This document shows, in pieces, positions 10,534 through 23,421 of a stretch of DNA of 52,054 nt; position 1 is the stretch's first letter; each line of letters opens with the position of its first letter. Origin of the DNA: Neelides folsomi (lineage: Eukaryota; Arthropoda; Collembola; Neelipleona; Neelidae); contig JAQGBZ010000409.1 in the NCBI GenBank assembly GCA_034687125.1, forward strand, positions 1 to 52,054, in the 5' to 3' direction. A model generated the notes under the pieces. It saw only the letters and a list, made by a program, of their open reading frames with translations, was not told where the DNA came from and searched no databases. A program made the position numbers and the translations under genes.

Positions 10534-13500
10534 ATGTTGTTGGGGACTCCTTTCCTATTCATTCCCTTTGTCTTCATCTTCTCTCATTATGACGAGGATC
10601 GCTTTTCAAGAGCTCATAAAGTGAGGAGAGTGACAGCTGCAACCGCAGGTAAAATAGAAACTTTAATTCACAATTCACAGCATCTTGGACCGCGTAAATG
10701 TTTTGTGTACTCTTTAGCTAACTTGGAGGATCATTTTCGCCTTTATGGTTTTACTGTCCATCAAAGAGGAATGACAATAAGTTTGAATCTTAAATTAAAT
10801 TGAAGCTATTTATTCTTACGCAACTCAGTTATTATCATTACACCCTATGGATATATAAACTCGCGTGTAGACCTAATCTCCCATCCACCAATTTCCTCAT
10901 AAGCGTGGAAGGAACGCTTTACCATGTAAAGGGCATTGGCAAAGATTGATGAGTGGGAAATAAAATTAGTCAAGTGGTTCCTTTTCCCATTTCCATTCAA
11001 TTGGCGGGCGGAGAAGGGTTTTTAATGTTAATTACAAAACAAGAAGGCCATTATCCGCATGTACAATATTTAAATAAAAATCCCAATTTCACACAGGCCC
11101 AATCAACACCCACGATGGACTTTTATTCCCAACGGATGTGCTGAAGCTTTCAAATGGAGATTATCCTCAGAGGTTCGTCTCGGGGAATTTGAATGACGAA
11201 TGTGTGATGAGGGATGGGCAATTGGGAATTTGTCGAACCTTCGAAACCTGCGCTTCCAATCTCTTCTTCGGACATCATTCAACACAGAATCTGGTCATGT
11301 GTGAGATGCATCAGTTCATCTGCTGTCCAGGTAGTTAATAACCCTTTTCTTCAAATGTGTATTTTTATGCTCATGTTTGTATGGCTTTTTTATGGTTACG
11401 CCTTCAATGGGGACAATTGACCTCCAAACACTTTACGATTATGCTCTCTGTGTGAAATCCTTTCTCAGGCTCATCTTGAGAAGGTATTTGAAGGTGCGTA
11501 TTGAATCAATTGGCCCGGCAAATTAAAGTTTACTTCGAACCGTCAAAAATCCCATTTTATTGAACAAACAACCTCGGCTTACAATTTTTAATTAAAAGTC
11601 TTAAGGGGTCTTGACCCAAAATGAAAATAAACAAGCAAACAACATTTAAATACGTAACGCATTCTATACATATATTATAAAATTAATACCGAAGGCGTTT
11701 TGATACTTGTTTAACTGTAACCATTTAAAACTTTGACACATACCTAGTAAATGTATCTTTTTATTTTATTTAGTAGATTTATAGTATATGGTACATGGCA
11801 AAGTGAAGCTAATTTCATTACATTCTTTTTAAAACTGCCCTTAAAATTAATGATAGATAATATTTGTGCTAAACTTGGAGTAGTTTTAATAATTATAATA
11901 CTATAGACTATGTCACATATAATACAGTATATATATACTATATGGTACATACAGGTATTGATTTAAATGGCTCTAGTAGACATATAATAATTATTTTAAT
12001 TATGTATATAAAGATATTAATATTATATTTTTGCAAATGCAGCCATTCCAAGTTACACGCCTCAATATCCGCCGAAGCTTAAAGTGAAGTACCCGAAAGA
12101 TCCTCCGAAACCCACGCCGAGTTTGCCCAAGAAAAAGATTGATCTTTCACTTGCATCAGTCTCGAAGCCTGGAACAATGGGATGGCCAAAGAAGGACCAA
12201 ATCGGCCAAGTAGATTATAAAGGCACTCAAGTGACGGAATTGATCCCGAAGCCAATTTTAACCCCAATTGAGATTTCGCCTAACGTGAATCAAATTGAGA
12301 AAGAGCCAATCAAAGAAACTATCGAAGACGACGATTTTTCATTTCGAAATTCTGATCCTCAAAAAAGTACGAAGAAATTAAAATTGTCTTTAAAATACGT
12401 ATTTAGTCAATATTATAAATTACTTAACAATTAATTAATTTGGAGCATAATATTTAGTAAAAGTATAGTATACGAATATAAGTATACAATATACGTAAAA
12501 GTATATACCATGTAGGTAAGTACACTGCTATAAGGTCATATTATTTGATCAGAGGACTTGGTTTTTAAATTGGACAATCAATGTAATTAAATGTGTTTTG
12601 AATGTTCCTTCAAGTTTGCGGACTTTACAAGGGCAATGAAAGAAAAGATGAGGAACTTTGGCCATGGATCGTAAGTGACTTCCCATTCACTTTCCTTTGT
12701 AGTTGGTTCTCAAATAACAATTAAAATTTTATTGGTAAGCATTGCCATTAAATAAAAGTTGAGTGGGAAATAATAAGTTTGCCTACATTGAAAACGGCAT
12801 TGTAATACATATAATTAGAATTATACGACAGAAGCGATTTGGGATCTTATGAAGTATTCTTACCTATTATTATATCACATTTTTCATGAATGGAGGTTAA
12901 TGCAGAGAAGGGATGGTTGAAGATGCCGAGTCATGAAGTGTGTTCCACTTTCTTTAAGGTATCAATTGGGGTGAGATCAGGAGGAGATGATGGATCAATC
13001 CATTGGCTCTGTGTTGGAACTCTAATCACACCCAAATACATTGTCTCCACTGCGAGGTGTCTTGAAAAGTGAGTGCCAATACCTATACAACTCTTAATGA
13101 CAATCCCTCAACTTTAATATACATTTACCACTCACGTATAAGCATACAAATCCCTAATATATGTAGCTAGGTATGTATCTGTACTTAAGTACATTCAAAG
13201 AGTCATGATGTATCGACCCCACATAATGTTTCGTGGTTATGTATAGTAAATTATATGAAGTTGTATAAATAAGTGGTTTGAGGTAGATAGGCCTAATAAA
13301 GCAAGTCAAGTATTTTATATCGTTTTATGATGATCAAGCCTGGTTCAATGATACTAATTATTTCATCTAATCGGCAATCAATCACTGTGGGGATTCAAAT
13401 CGACCCACTGCCACTTGTCACCCAAACAAGAATGCATTTATTTATTACGTATTCGGCCCATTGAGATCATTCACTCTCACACATGCCACTCTCTCACATT

Positions 13501-15469
13501 CACTCACATTGCGAAAAGGATAAAAAATGATTTCCCTTTTTTCTTATTGTTTACAAACATCCTGAATTTTAAATCTTTCAAAAGTCTTAACCTTTGACTA
13601 TTCATTTGGTGAATGTGAAATGTGAAACATTTGTAAATGCTTAATACATATCTCTATATATACAAATACCTGTATTTACTTATTTTATTTATTACGCATT
13701 TTTACACCAACTCTTATGTACTCTATAAATACCATATATAATACACTATAAATTTTAATAATATTTCAACTACATATTGAGCTAACATTAAGCTGTTTAA
13801 TACTTCTCACTATAATAAATCCTATAGTATATTAAAAATAAAGCTTAGATATTTAGGATTAAATAATAGCAATTGGTGACATTATATCACTTATGCACCT
13901 AAGTATTTCTCCTAGATTGATTAATTGTTATTTTTCCATCAGGTCTCCAAATGTTGTCGCGTTTGGGAAAATACTGCTCGGAAGGACAAGGGGGAATTTT
14001 GCGACAGAACCAATCTTGGAACAAGTGATCAAAAGTGCAAATAATAAACAAAATGGAACTGGTTATCAAAACATTGGTTTGGTAAGATTAAGCCATGAGA
14101 GCCAACAATTACTTTTATGTTTACCTCCATGTTTACAAGCATCCTTACAAATTGTACATTTTATTGTGGAAACAATGACTAAATATAATTATGTGTGTAA
14201 ATAGTATGCATAGATTTATCGAAATGCATAGCAGAATTATTAACTATTTTGATGAGAGTCAAATTGTATTAGAATTTATAATAGACATTATTAAGAGCTT
14301 ATAGTGTATTCAATAGTTGCCTGGTATTTTATATCGTATACATTCTATATCGCATCATACAAATACATAATATATTATTTATAAAACACTTATTTGAATT
14401 CATTGCTTAATACGAGTCCGGTATGCATAAATGTTCAATTGCACATTTTAAGCGTGTTCTAGTAATAATGCGTGCTCTTAACATGAAAATTTATTATTCA
14501 TTGTTGCAAATACAATATACATTAAAGAATGGAATGTAACAGAGATTTCTCTATAAATGGTTAAATAGCTTACCGTATAGAGTATCTATCAAACATTCAC
14601 ATATCTGCCTTTTCCCTTTCATCTTCAAATTACGGTCGTGCTCAACAGGTGCGGATCCATCCTGTAAACGTGACAAGAAAGATTCTCCCAGCATGTATAC
14701 CATTCCTTGGAGGTGTCTTGGACATAATCGCATTCGCAAATTTCAAAAACATTTCAACTGTTGGATATCAAACTCGACGTGATGGTATGCAAATTTATCT
14801 ATAATCCATAATAAGAACTTGTAGATTATACCTATATGTATTTGTAGATAGACCTTTTTAAAATGCACGCAATAACTTAGAAGGGAGTCAAATTGAATAT
14901 TCACCATGAAAGAATAAATATAAATTATATGAGTTCGTATGTTCAATAGGACAGAATTAGAAGTGTTAAAAGGACATATTTAAGTATTTATACCAATTTA
15001 ATATGTTTTAGATGGTCAAATTACATTTGAGATTGAAGAGGAAAAAATCTTGAAGAACTCCCAATGCAATCGTGTGTTTGGGAAGATGATTAAAAAGAAG
15101 AAGCCCTTTGTTAATTTTCCGCTTGGAGCTTCGCATACGAACATGTGTGGAATGTCAAAGAGGAATTCTGCATTGTGTCAAGTAAGTGATCTCTGATTTA
15201 AGTCAGAGCTTACAAATTTAAATCTTTTACCAAAATAATTATACTTAAAGCTTATTATTTTTTAATTGATTGGGTAATAGATCGAAGGAGCTCCGCTTGT
15301 GTATTTCGACCCGGCAAGCGAATCCCTCGTTCTTATTGGAGTTTCATCAGGGTCAGAAAAATGTTTAAAGACCCGCCGTCTTTCCATCTTTACACGGCTC
15401 AACTCTTTCAGCTCTTGGATTCGGGAAAACGTGGGCTCATTGCCGTCTCCTGTGACTTGTTACTTTTAA
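10534..15469 (+). CDS. CLIP-domain serine protease homologue (catalytically dead)
   Basis: Nine exons with matching phases (10534-10648, 11097-11330, 12043-12366, 12615-12670, 12959-13068, 13943-14081, 14649-14784, 15012-15181, 15281-15469) encode 490 residues. A signal peptide (about 1-16) is followed by a six-cysteine CLIP domain (Cys74, 84, 90, 107, 114, 115), a Pro/Lys-rich linker (117-224) and a trypsin-like domain (225-490). All three catalytic positions are changed: His to Arg276 in STARC, Asp to Asn323 in YQNIGL, and Ser to Glu430, where GDSGGP reads QIEGAP. An IVGG activation site is also missing. Arthropod homologues of this kind act outside the cell as cofactors or decoys in melanisation and Toll cascades; that role is inferred here. 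The ATG at 10534 is chosen because it starts the signal peptide. Confidence 0.88.
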
Positions 15470-15850
15470 AACCTCACAATCTTTTAACTTGTATGTTTTT
15501 AATTTGTTACGATTCTTATAAGATGATACCTAAAGCCTAAAATGGTTAAGTTATAATATCAATTAAATAATTATTCCATAATAATTGAGGATAAGTTATC
15601 AATAAAATGAAACAAGTATAAGGTGTCTTTAATTTATATTTATTTTACAAATACAGAAGTGAATGAGAAAACTGAGACGATAAATACAAAGGAAAGGGTT
15701 CTTAAAAATATAGTTCATTCATTCACTGGAAACACAGCCAAAAGTTAAGTACGTGAAAAGATCATAACTTAAACTTCTTAATTCATCGAGAGTTCCTGTA
15801 TATACTACAATGAAAATAATTGATTAAGACGTTTATTAGAAATATAAGAT
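15470..15850. other. Convergent 3' region between protease homologue and LEM gene
   Basis: The two genes end tail to tail 381 bases apart. An AATAAA for the plus-strand gene lies at 15601-15606. TTTATT at 15832-15837 gives AATAAA on the minus strand only about 14 bases after the LEM stop codon. The 3' ends could overlap if the more distal minus-strand signal near 15639 is used. Confidence 0.5.
15601..15606 (+). terminator. Polyadenylation signal AATAAA of protease homologue
   Basis: A canonical AATAAA lies 132 bases after the stop codon of the protease homologue, in a position suitable for 3' end formation. The assignment is by position only. Confidence 0.5.
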
Positions 15851-17661
15851 TTAAAGGTTGTAATAAAACACTCCAGCGATAACTACGAATAATGCAATGA
15901 CGAAGGCCTGCAAGTAATCGCACTTCTTGTTAGGACCATCCCCTTGTTCGTTTTCAGCATTAGCGTTGCCAGCTGTTCCTTTTGGATAGTACCGTCGGCT
16001 GAAAGTTCACAAGAAACAATTTGTTCAATTGATTGGTTCCAAATAAAATAAATGAAGTTGATTTAATAATATGTAGAGGAAAATTAGCAGAATGGAATTT
16101 TAAAACCTTTAACAAGGTTTGAGAGCCTTTAAGAAGTCCATATTAAACTTACGTATTTATATCATAAACGATTTCATCGTCTTCATCAGTTCCTTCTTCT
16201 GTCGTAGCATTTGGGTCGACACCTCCATCAGAAACGTCTTCCTCTTCATTCGCTTCCTCTTCACCGCTCTCGTCTTGTTGCTCGCCTTCTTCCTCTTCAG
16301 CTCCTTCTTCCCCGCCACTTTGGAATAAAACAATGGTTAATTTAATGTTCTTATAAGCCAAACACAAATAGTATTGAGGATAATTAATATTATTGGATGA
16401 TAGATCAAATATTATTTAAGCTTACTCAGAATCAGAATAGCCATTAAGAGTCTCAGGTCTCTGGCGAACAAATCCTCCATCGCCGTCACCAGTATGATTT
16501 TTAGAGAAAATCCCAACCATCATTCGTTCATATAGCATCCGAGTTGATCCTGGGAATTTAAACCATAGTTTTGAAATCAATTTAGGATTCATAAAGAAAA
16601 TTAAACAAAGTTGATAAAAATTGAATGTGGATAATACCCAAAATCGGTCCAGGATCCTTTCCATACGACTTCAGAGCGTTAAATAATTCTTCATCAGTCA
16701 TACTGTGTACCTTTGTCTTATAATGCTGCATCTATGGATTAAAATAATCAATTAAAGAATTAATTACTAACTACCCATTAAATGATCAAGCAAATAAGGT
16801 ATTAGATGAATTTAAATGAATTACCCCAGCTTCATCTACTTCATCCTGATAAGTCTCGTATAAATGGTAATCCTGACCATTCTCCTGAGGCTCCTCATCA
16901 GACGAGTATTCATTAGCTCGCCGTCCCCCTTGTCTTCGTAACGCCTAAAGATCAACATTTATATAAATAAATAGACCAATAAAAATAATAATAAATTCAT
17001 ATTGAGTATTAGAATCCAACACTTACTTCCATGATCTGCTCCCAACCGCTCAATCTGACACTAGATGACTGAAAAGCAAATAAATTAAATCCAACAATTA
17101 ATTAAATATATCTCAATTAAACAATGCATTGTCAATTGGTAACCCAAGAATAGATTAGAATTAATTGCATTAAATAGGAAGCTGAAAGCTGAATTAAATT
17201 CGCGACGGCCATGGCGCTGCGCAAATGTAGAATCAGGTCCCCCAAAGTCCCCCACCCCTTACATTACTCGGGTCAACGAGGGTCTGAGGGTGGTGTGACA
17301 GGGTCAATTCACGAGGTCACAAGGGTAAATGGGATGAAGTCGGAATTTCCAGAATCCAATGATTGGAGTCCAATCAGCACATGATCCCTCGGCCGCTTGC
17401 AAGAATGGAGGGCTTGTTGTGCACATGTTGGAAAAGCCTACCGACCCCTGCACCCGGGCCCCCGCCCCACCGCCCCAAAATCCGCCCGTGACATCTCACT
17501 CAGGCTGAGACCCGCGAGGCCCCAAGTGGTCCTGATGCCAAATTAAGATGCAAAATGTAGAATAAAAGGTCACTTACAGGGGTTAAGGAACCGGGCGATG
17601 AGAGAGGTCCGAAGTGTCCAAAGTGCTGAGATGGAGTTAGCCGGCTTCTTCTCCTCCACAT
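15851..17661 (-). CDS. Emerin-like LEM-domain tail-anchored nuclear envelope protein
   Basis: Seven minus-strand exons (17661-17578, 17068-17027, 16944-16825, 16731-16638, 16549-16426, 16317-16153, 15998-15851) join in phase to encode 258 residues. Residues about 93-127 form a LEM domain: MTDEELFNALKSYGKDPG, then PILGSTRMLYERMM, with the diagnostic G-P-[IV]-x-G-S-T-R-x-L-Y-E pattern. LEM domains bind BAF (barrier-to-autointegration factor) and link chromatin to the inner nuclear membrane. A very acidic linker (about 155-205) follows, and a single membrane helix (about 239-256) ends two residues before the stop, as in emerin. The LEM domain is internal here, preceded by about 90 residues rich in Ser and acids, unlike vertebrate emerin. 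The first exon is the least certain part because its frame stays open upstream of the chosen ATG. Confidence 0.85.
17200..17560 (-). promoter_or_regulatory. GC-rich island in LEM intron 1, possible internal promoter
   Basis: This part of intron 1 is far richer in G and C than anything around it. It carries two GGGGCGG boxes on the minus strand (17462-17468 and 17470-17476). Downstream on the same strand, an ATG at 17212-17210 sits in the context GCGCCATGG, close to the optimal Kozak sequence. A promoter for a shorter LEM transcript is an inference; the base composition and boxes are seen directly. Confidence 0.35.
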
Positions 17662-18311
17662 CCAGAAAGCATGAGAAGAGAAGGAAGGGGTCGGGAAGTG
17701 GCGACACCTGCACGGAAAAATAAATTTTATACAAAAGAGATGGCGGAAGTTTAGGAAGAAACCTTGCTATACTATATACCAACCATTTCGATATACATAT
17801 ACCAAGAAATTTAATCGAATTGCCCCAATTCGCAAGCTTGGTTTTTGTTGGGTGCGAAACGGCATGGCAAGGGCAATTTACCGCGGATCCGGAACTGGAT
17901 ATAAATTCATTTGTATTTTGTATAGTATGTACATCAAGTACATTACATGTGCTCAGTGCTCTTAATTGCTTTACGCAGATTCTAAAGTATTCTTAATTAT
18001 TATTTATTAATTGCAACTAATAAATATGTCAATTAACAATTGATTAAAAATCTATTTGACTTTATATTCATCATCAGCTAAAAGTAAGTTGACCAATTGA
18101 TTTTTTATTATTTTATGAGGAATGGTATTTGAAGTTGAATTATGAAATGAGTTTCTACACATTTAAAATATTTACTTTTGTCTACAATTATTAAATCTTA
18201 ACAATTCATATTTAATGATTATTTACTAGGTTTAAATAATATAAGATATTTTGAGCTATTTGATAAATTTTTCTTTTTATAGGTTTGGTAGAGCGTGGAA
18301 GAAAAATCAAA
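17662..18311. promoter_or_regulatory. Shared upstream region of LEM gene and WDR36
   Basis: The start codons of the LEM gene (minus) and WDR36 (plus) face away from each other across only 650 bases, so both promoters must lie here unless the LEM intron island is used. A pyrimidine tract ending in TATAG at 18282 suggests a splice acceptor of a WDR36 5' leader intron. Similarly an acceptor-like TGCAG lies just upstream of LEM exon 1 on the minus strand. No TATA box stands out from the AT-rich background. Confidence 0.4.
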
Positions 18312-21300
18312 ATGTCGAAGACCGGGCAAACTGTGTCCCATACAAATAGCCGGATTTTTGAAGGTTATCGGGTATTGGGGAAAGTGAGCAACAACATCCC
18401 ATGCCTTCTTCGATATATTCATAGAAGACGAGAGAATTTTATTATTACTTGTATTGGGAAGTCTTTCAATACATATGCGGTAATTGGCTTTGATATAAAA
18501 TTATAAATACTGAATGAATTAGATGCTTTTTTCATATAGCATTTGAAATATAAATCTTAATGATTGTTTATTTCATTTTAGAGTCAAAAGTTAAAATTGT
18601 TAGCTACGAGTGGGACAGTTGAAGATGAAATCACATCAATGGCATCTGATACATTTCATGTTTACACTGCAGCAAAAAACATCATTTACGCATGGAGGCG
18701 TGGAAATGAAGTAATTAGACTTTTATTGTCATTACTCATTTAATATTTCGGGTTATTAAAGTTTTCTTTAAATAATATTTCTAGCTGCAACATAAATACC
18801 AAAGTTGTTCTTCTCATGAAATCTCTCTAATGCTTCCTTTTGGCCAACATCTTCTGGCCATTGATTCAAGTGGAGAGTTGAACATCTGGAATATTAAAAC
18901 AGAAGGTACATTAATCCATAGTAATCAATTCAATATTCACAAATTACATTGTCCTCAAATAACTACTAATGAAATTACTGGTGTAATTGCACATGTGGCA
19001 TTTTTGGTTGAATTTAATTTATTATAATTTTCTTATTGACAGAATTGATTGGGAATTTTAACTTCAACGTGAAATCATTCAAACCGTCAGCGATAATGCA
19101 CCCGGCAACTTATCTCAATAAAGTCTTAATTGGAAGCGAGCAGGGATCAATGAAGATCTACAACATTCGAACCTGCAAATTAGTTCATCACTTTGAAGGA
19201 TGGACATCTTCCATTATACAAATTATTCAAGTATTTAAAAATTACATCTTCAAATTCGAGATACAAAATGAATAAATGTTTGTATTCATTTATAACTTTT
19301 GTATTTTATAGGCTCCAGCCGTTGATTTTGTGGCAATTGCTCTGTCTGATAAACGTGTATTAATTCACAATATCAAATTTGATGAGGCAATTTTGGAATT
19401 GAATTGTCTTCAAAAACCAACGAGCTTAGCTTTTCGAACTGATGGTCCACCGATTTTGTTAGTTGGCAGTGAAGGAGGTTCAATTACCAGTTGGGATCTT
19501 GAAAGTAATTTCAAATTAAACCAATTTAGCTCAAATTGAAAGACAAGTTTATCACATATTACTGACATTTTGGAAAGATTTTATTTTCAATTATTTATTC
19601 ATATGTTATAGATAAAGAAATATTGTCTTCTCAAGAGTCAGCACATCTTGGTTCAGTAACTGGTTTGCAGTTCTTTCCACAAGAGCCTCTATTCGTGTCA
19701 TCATCTGCGGATAATAGCGTGAAAGTGAGTGTTTTAACTTACCGTACATTTAATCATAAATTGACATTAATTAGATTTTGTATGTGATATTGGACATTTG
19801 CAATTTAATATGCTTTAACAATTGTAAATTTAATTATATTTCATAGGTTTGGATCTTTGACATGCCTGATGGGAGCTTTAGACTTTTAAATTCACGAGAC
19901 GGACATTTAAAGCCTTGTAATAAAATTAAGTTTCATGGACAAAAAGGCTACAACATTTTGAGTTCAAGTCTCGACTCTTCATTTCGAGTTTTTCATATTT
20001 ACAATGAGACTTGTAATTATGCATTAAAGAAGTATGGGGTGACACACAAAGAAGTGAAAATCCAAAAAGATTTCACTGTGCCTGACACGCAATACATTCC
20101 TCCAATTGTTGATTTTACAACAGGTTTGAACTATAATTGAAATGATATACTATAAATATAACTATAAATTGAAATAACTATAATGAGAAAGTACATGTAA
20201 TTAAAATAATATCCAATTTAAATTTACATAAAATGTTTTTACAGAATGCGTAGCACGGCCCAAACATTACGCGGACATTGCTTGTTGCCATCAAAGCACT
20301 CTTGGCCTCACCACTTGGTCATTTGCATCTTCAAAATTCGGATCCAAATTGCTCATTCATCCCAAATACAAAAATTTACCAATGCCATCACTTTCCGCAA
20401 CTGTATTAGTTTACTTTTAATTATCTATTTAACTATTTATTTATGCATGCATTAAGATTGAATCAATAGCCAATAAAATGAACTGAATAATTTCATTTGT
20501 AGTGCTTATGTCTAACAACTTGTGGACAATTTGTCATTGCTGGCTATAGCAATGGAACTGTTGAGAGATTTAATATTCAGTCTGGAATCCACAGGAAATC
20601 CTACAATCCTCCTCATCTGTAATTTATTTAATTCACCTTTTTTATTCCTTATTGCTTAATACATAAATAATGCATCTTTTTAAAAAATAAATGAATTATT
20701 TAACCAATCTTTGTTTTTGCATTTGATTTTGTAGGGAAGCAGTTCGTGGGATTGGAGTTGATAGTATAAGTAATTATATTGCCACAGGAAGTGGAGATTC
20801 GACAATCAAGATATGGAACTTCACCACAGGCGAAATTCTTAAAACCATTTCACTTAATGCCGGAGTCTCATTCATGTTTCAGAGTCGTAAAACGTACTTT
20901 GCAAGTTTAATCCCAATAGCTTGAAGATTGAATTAAAAAATGAGGAAATGATCTTTTGATTTATCTATATAGGAGTTTGGTTGGAGTGGCGTTGGATGAT
21001 TTCTCAATACTTGTCTTTGACATTGTGTCTCATTTCATTGTGAGAAGGTTCACGGAAATGTCTGATGTAATCATCGCTGCAACGTTTTCACCCAATTCTA
21101 AATGGATCACTGCTTCCAGTGGCGACTGTCTGATAAGGACATGGAATCTTCCTACAGCAAAGTAATTTACATTTTTTGTATCTAACACAAATCTTATTAA
21201 AATTGAATTCCGAATGCAATTGATTAATAATTTATTTTTCATTTATAGAATGGTCGATGTTTTCCGCCTTGAGTCAATTGCAAACTCTTTGGATTATTCC

Positions 21301-22524
21301 CCAAATGGAGAATTCTTAGCAATGTCACTTTACGACCAATTGGGAATTCTTCTCTGGCTCAACAAAACAATCTTTTCACATATTTCACTTATGCCAATAC
21401 CTGACGACTACGAACCCCCACTCATTGGAGTTCAGGAATCTATAACGATTGACGACGGTTCGAATTATATATTTTTTATCATCCATGAACGTTTGAGAAT
21501 AATTTAAATTAATAAATATTGTATTATTATTCTTAATGATAAAATGACATTTTATTCAGAAATGGAATCCGAGGAAGAATACAAATCTCCAGAGCAAATT
21601 GGTTATGATATGATAACGCTTAGCAATCTTCCCGAGTCTAGATGGAGAAACCTTTTAAATATTGACCTTATTAGAGTGAGTAAAATTATTAATAAAATTA
21701 AGATTCCGCGATTTTAAAACATAATAATATTAATTCAAGAACACTGCAATTATTATAAAAATTATATACGTAAATAATTTACGAAAATAACTTTTATATT
21801 CCATTGTAGAAAAGAAATAAACCCAAAGAAGCTCCTAAAACATACATTGCACCTTTCTTCCTTTCGGCCATTGCGAACAACATGAATGAAAACCAAGATA
21901 TTCCAATTGAAGCTCCAGAGAGCAAAATAGTTTCTGTTCGATCCAACAATTTCTTATCCAATGAACTATCAAAAGAAATCAAAGATTTAGATTTTTGTAA
22001 GCCACCAAATTTACTTAACCAAATCGTGATATTATTGACATTATTTGATAATTGGATTTAAAGATTTAGATTTTTGTAAAGTTATCTTAATTGTATGATT
22101 CATTATTATTTAAAGACGAAAATTTAATGAAGACAATGGAGGGCTATGGACCTTCACAGACGGAAATGGAATTGAGATTATTGGGACCACTCGACGGTGG
22201 CTCAGTGGACTTGCTCAAAGAGTTCATTCACTTCATATGCGAGATTGTGAAAACGAAGAAGTTCTACGAAGCGAGTCAGGCCTTTCTTGCTCTCTTTCTC
22301 AAAGTATGCCAATTCAACTAATTCCTGGTGTCAATCATTGCAAATCGAGTCCAATTAAAATTTCCTCATTTCAGATGCATGGTGTCACGATCAAAGAACG
22401 CCCGGATTTGTGCCAAGAAATGGAAAACCTCAGCAGCCACCTCGAGAAGAGGGATAATGTTCTATTAAATCAGTTTAACATGATCATGTCCTATACATCA
22501 TTTTTAAAGTCCAATTTATTTTAA
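18312..22524 (+). CDS. WDR36: WD repeat protein 36 / U3 snoRNP protein UTP21
   Basis: Sixteen phase-consistent exons encode 886 residues: 18312-18479, 18582-18710, 18785-18905, 19043-19230, 19312-19504, 19612-19724, 19847-20123, 20245-20402, 20503-20618, 20735-20893, 20973-21161, 21249-21457, 21560-21675, 21810-21996, 22116-22303, 22375-22524. WDR36/UTP21 is a double beta-propeller subunit of the small-subunit processome that assembles on pre-rRNA in the nucleolus. Family landmarks in order are IFEGYRVLG, CIGKSFNTY, HPATYLNKVLIGSEQGS, FRTDGPPILLVGSEGG, LDDFSILVFDI, RTWNLPTAK, LPESRWRNLLNIDLI and the C-terminal UTP21 helical domain (GPSQTEMELRLLGP, YEASQAFLALFLK). The length is slightly below the human protein. 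The ATG at 18312 matches where homologues begin. Intron 14 contains a copy of the exon 14 splice donor region. Confidence 0.95.
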
Positions 22525-23421
22525 TAGCTTCCCAACTATTATTGTTATAAGGTGATATTTATTATTTATAACTTGATTACCTCTCTATAAACTGTAAAAT
22601 TAATTTTTTTGTAAATCACATATATTAGTACACTCATACTTTATATTTGATACATTATCACCTTAAGACTATTAGCCTATGATATCTTATCCTTTCTTAG
22701 ACATTTAGCATTTAATTGTTAAGTCCTTTAATCAAATTGATTCTTAATGAATAAATAATTTTTTACATTTACTATTATTGTATATTCATTTTTTTCTCAT
22801 AAATCACAATTATCACAAGCATCCCATAACTTGTCATTGATCTGTGAAAATTACAATCTTGAGCCGCTACCTAACTCGAATTAAAGACCTAATGCTAGAG
22901 TTGATTTTAATGTTAGTATTTAAATAACATTTGGGTTTTTTCATTGAACTAAAGCTTCACTTTGACGTGGATTAGTAATAGATAGAGTGTTATATTGGGC
23001 GCATTGAAGATAAACATAGCGGCAAACCTTCGTTTTATTATTTCTTCTTTCTCGTCTCAATCTCAATAATCTCAAATTGCAAATTTTCCGAGAAAACAAA
23101 GTTGTACTGAATAATTCGCGAATTAAAACTATCGACTAAAAGTTAAAATCAGTGTCATTGTTAAAGCCTTAGCAGGTGAATTAATATTTATTACATGAAT
23201 ACAATTATCATATTTAGCTCGTAGATTTCGTAATTCCGCTTAAATTGATACTTTAATGTTTAATTTCTATTCTCCTTTTTATTGTTCTTAATTATTAGTC
23301 AACCCTATTTAATTTTATTAATTACTCATTATTATATGTTAAATAACAAACATATTATCTGTTGATTAATATCTATATTATTTTAAAGTCATAAAGTTAT
23401 TCTTTGCAGATAACTGTAATT
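22525..23421. other. Intergenic region between WDR36 and the HIG1-domain gene
   Basis: Nothing coding is visible. It should hold the WDR36 3' end (AATAAA at 22750-22755) and the promoter of the HIG1-domain gene. TTTGCAG at 23403-23409 looks like an acceptor of a 5' leader intron for the latter gene, which would place its promoter further upstream, perhaps in the less AT-rich part near 22980-23110. Confidence 0.45.
22750..22755 (+). terminator. Polyadenylation signal AATAAA of WDR36
   Basis: A canonical AATAAA lies 226 bases after the WDR36 stop codon and is the first on the plus strand that I noticed. The assignment is by position. Confidence 0.4.

Noticed and set aside
16119..16328. Plus-strand hydrophobic open frame
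   Set aside because: It is the reverse reading of the Glu-rich LEM exon; GAA/GAG codons read backwards give Phe/Leu/Ser-rich peptides.
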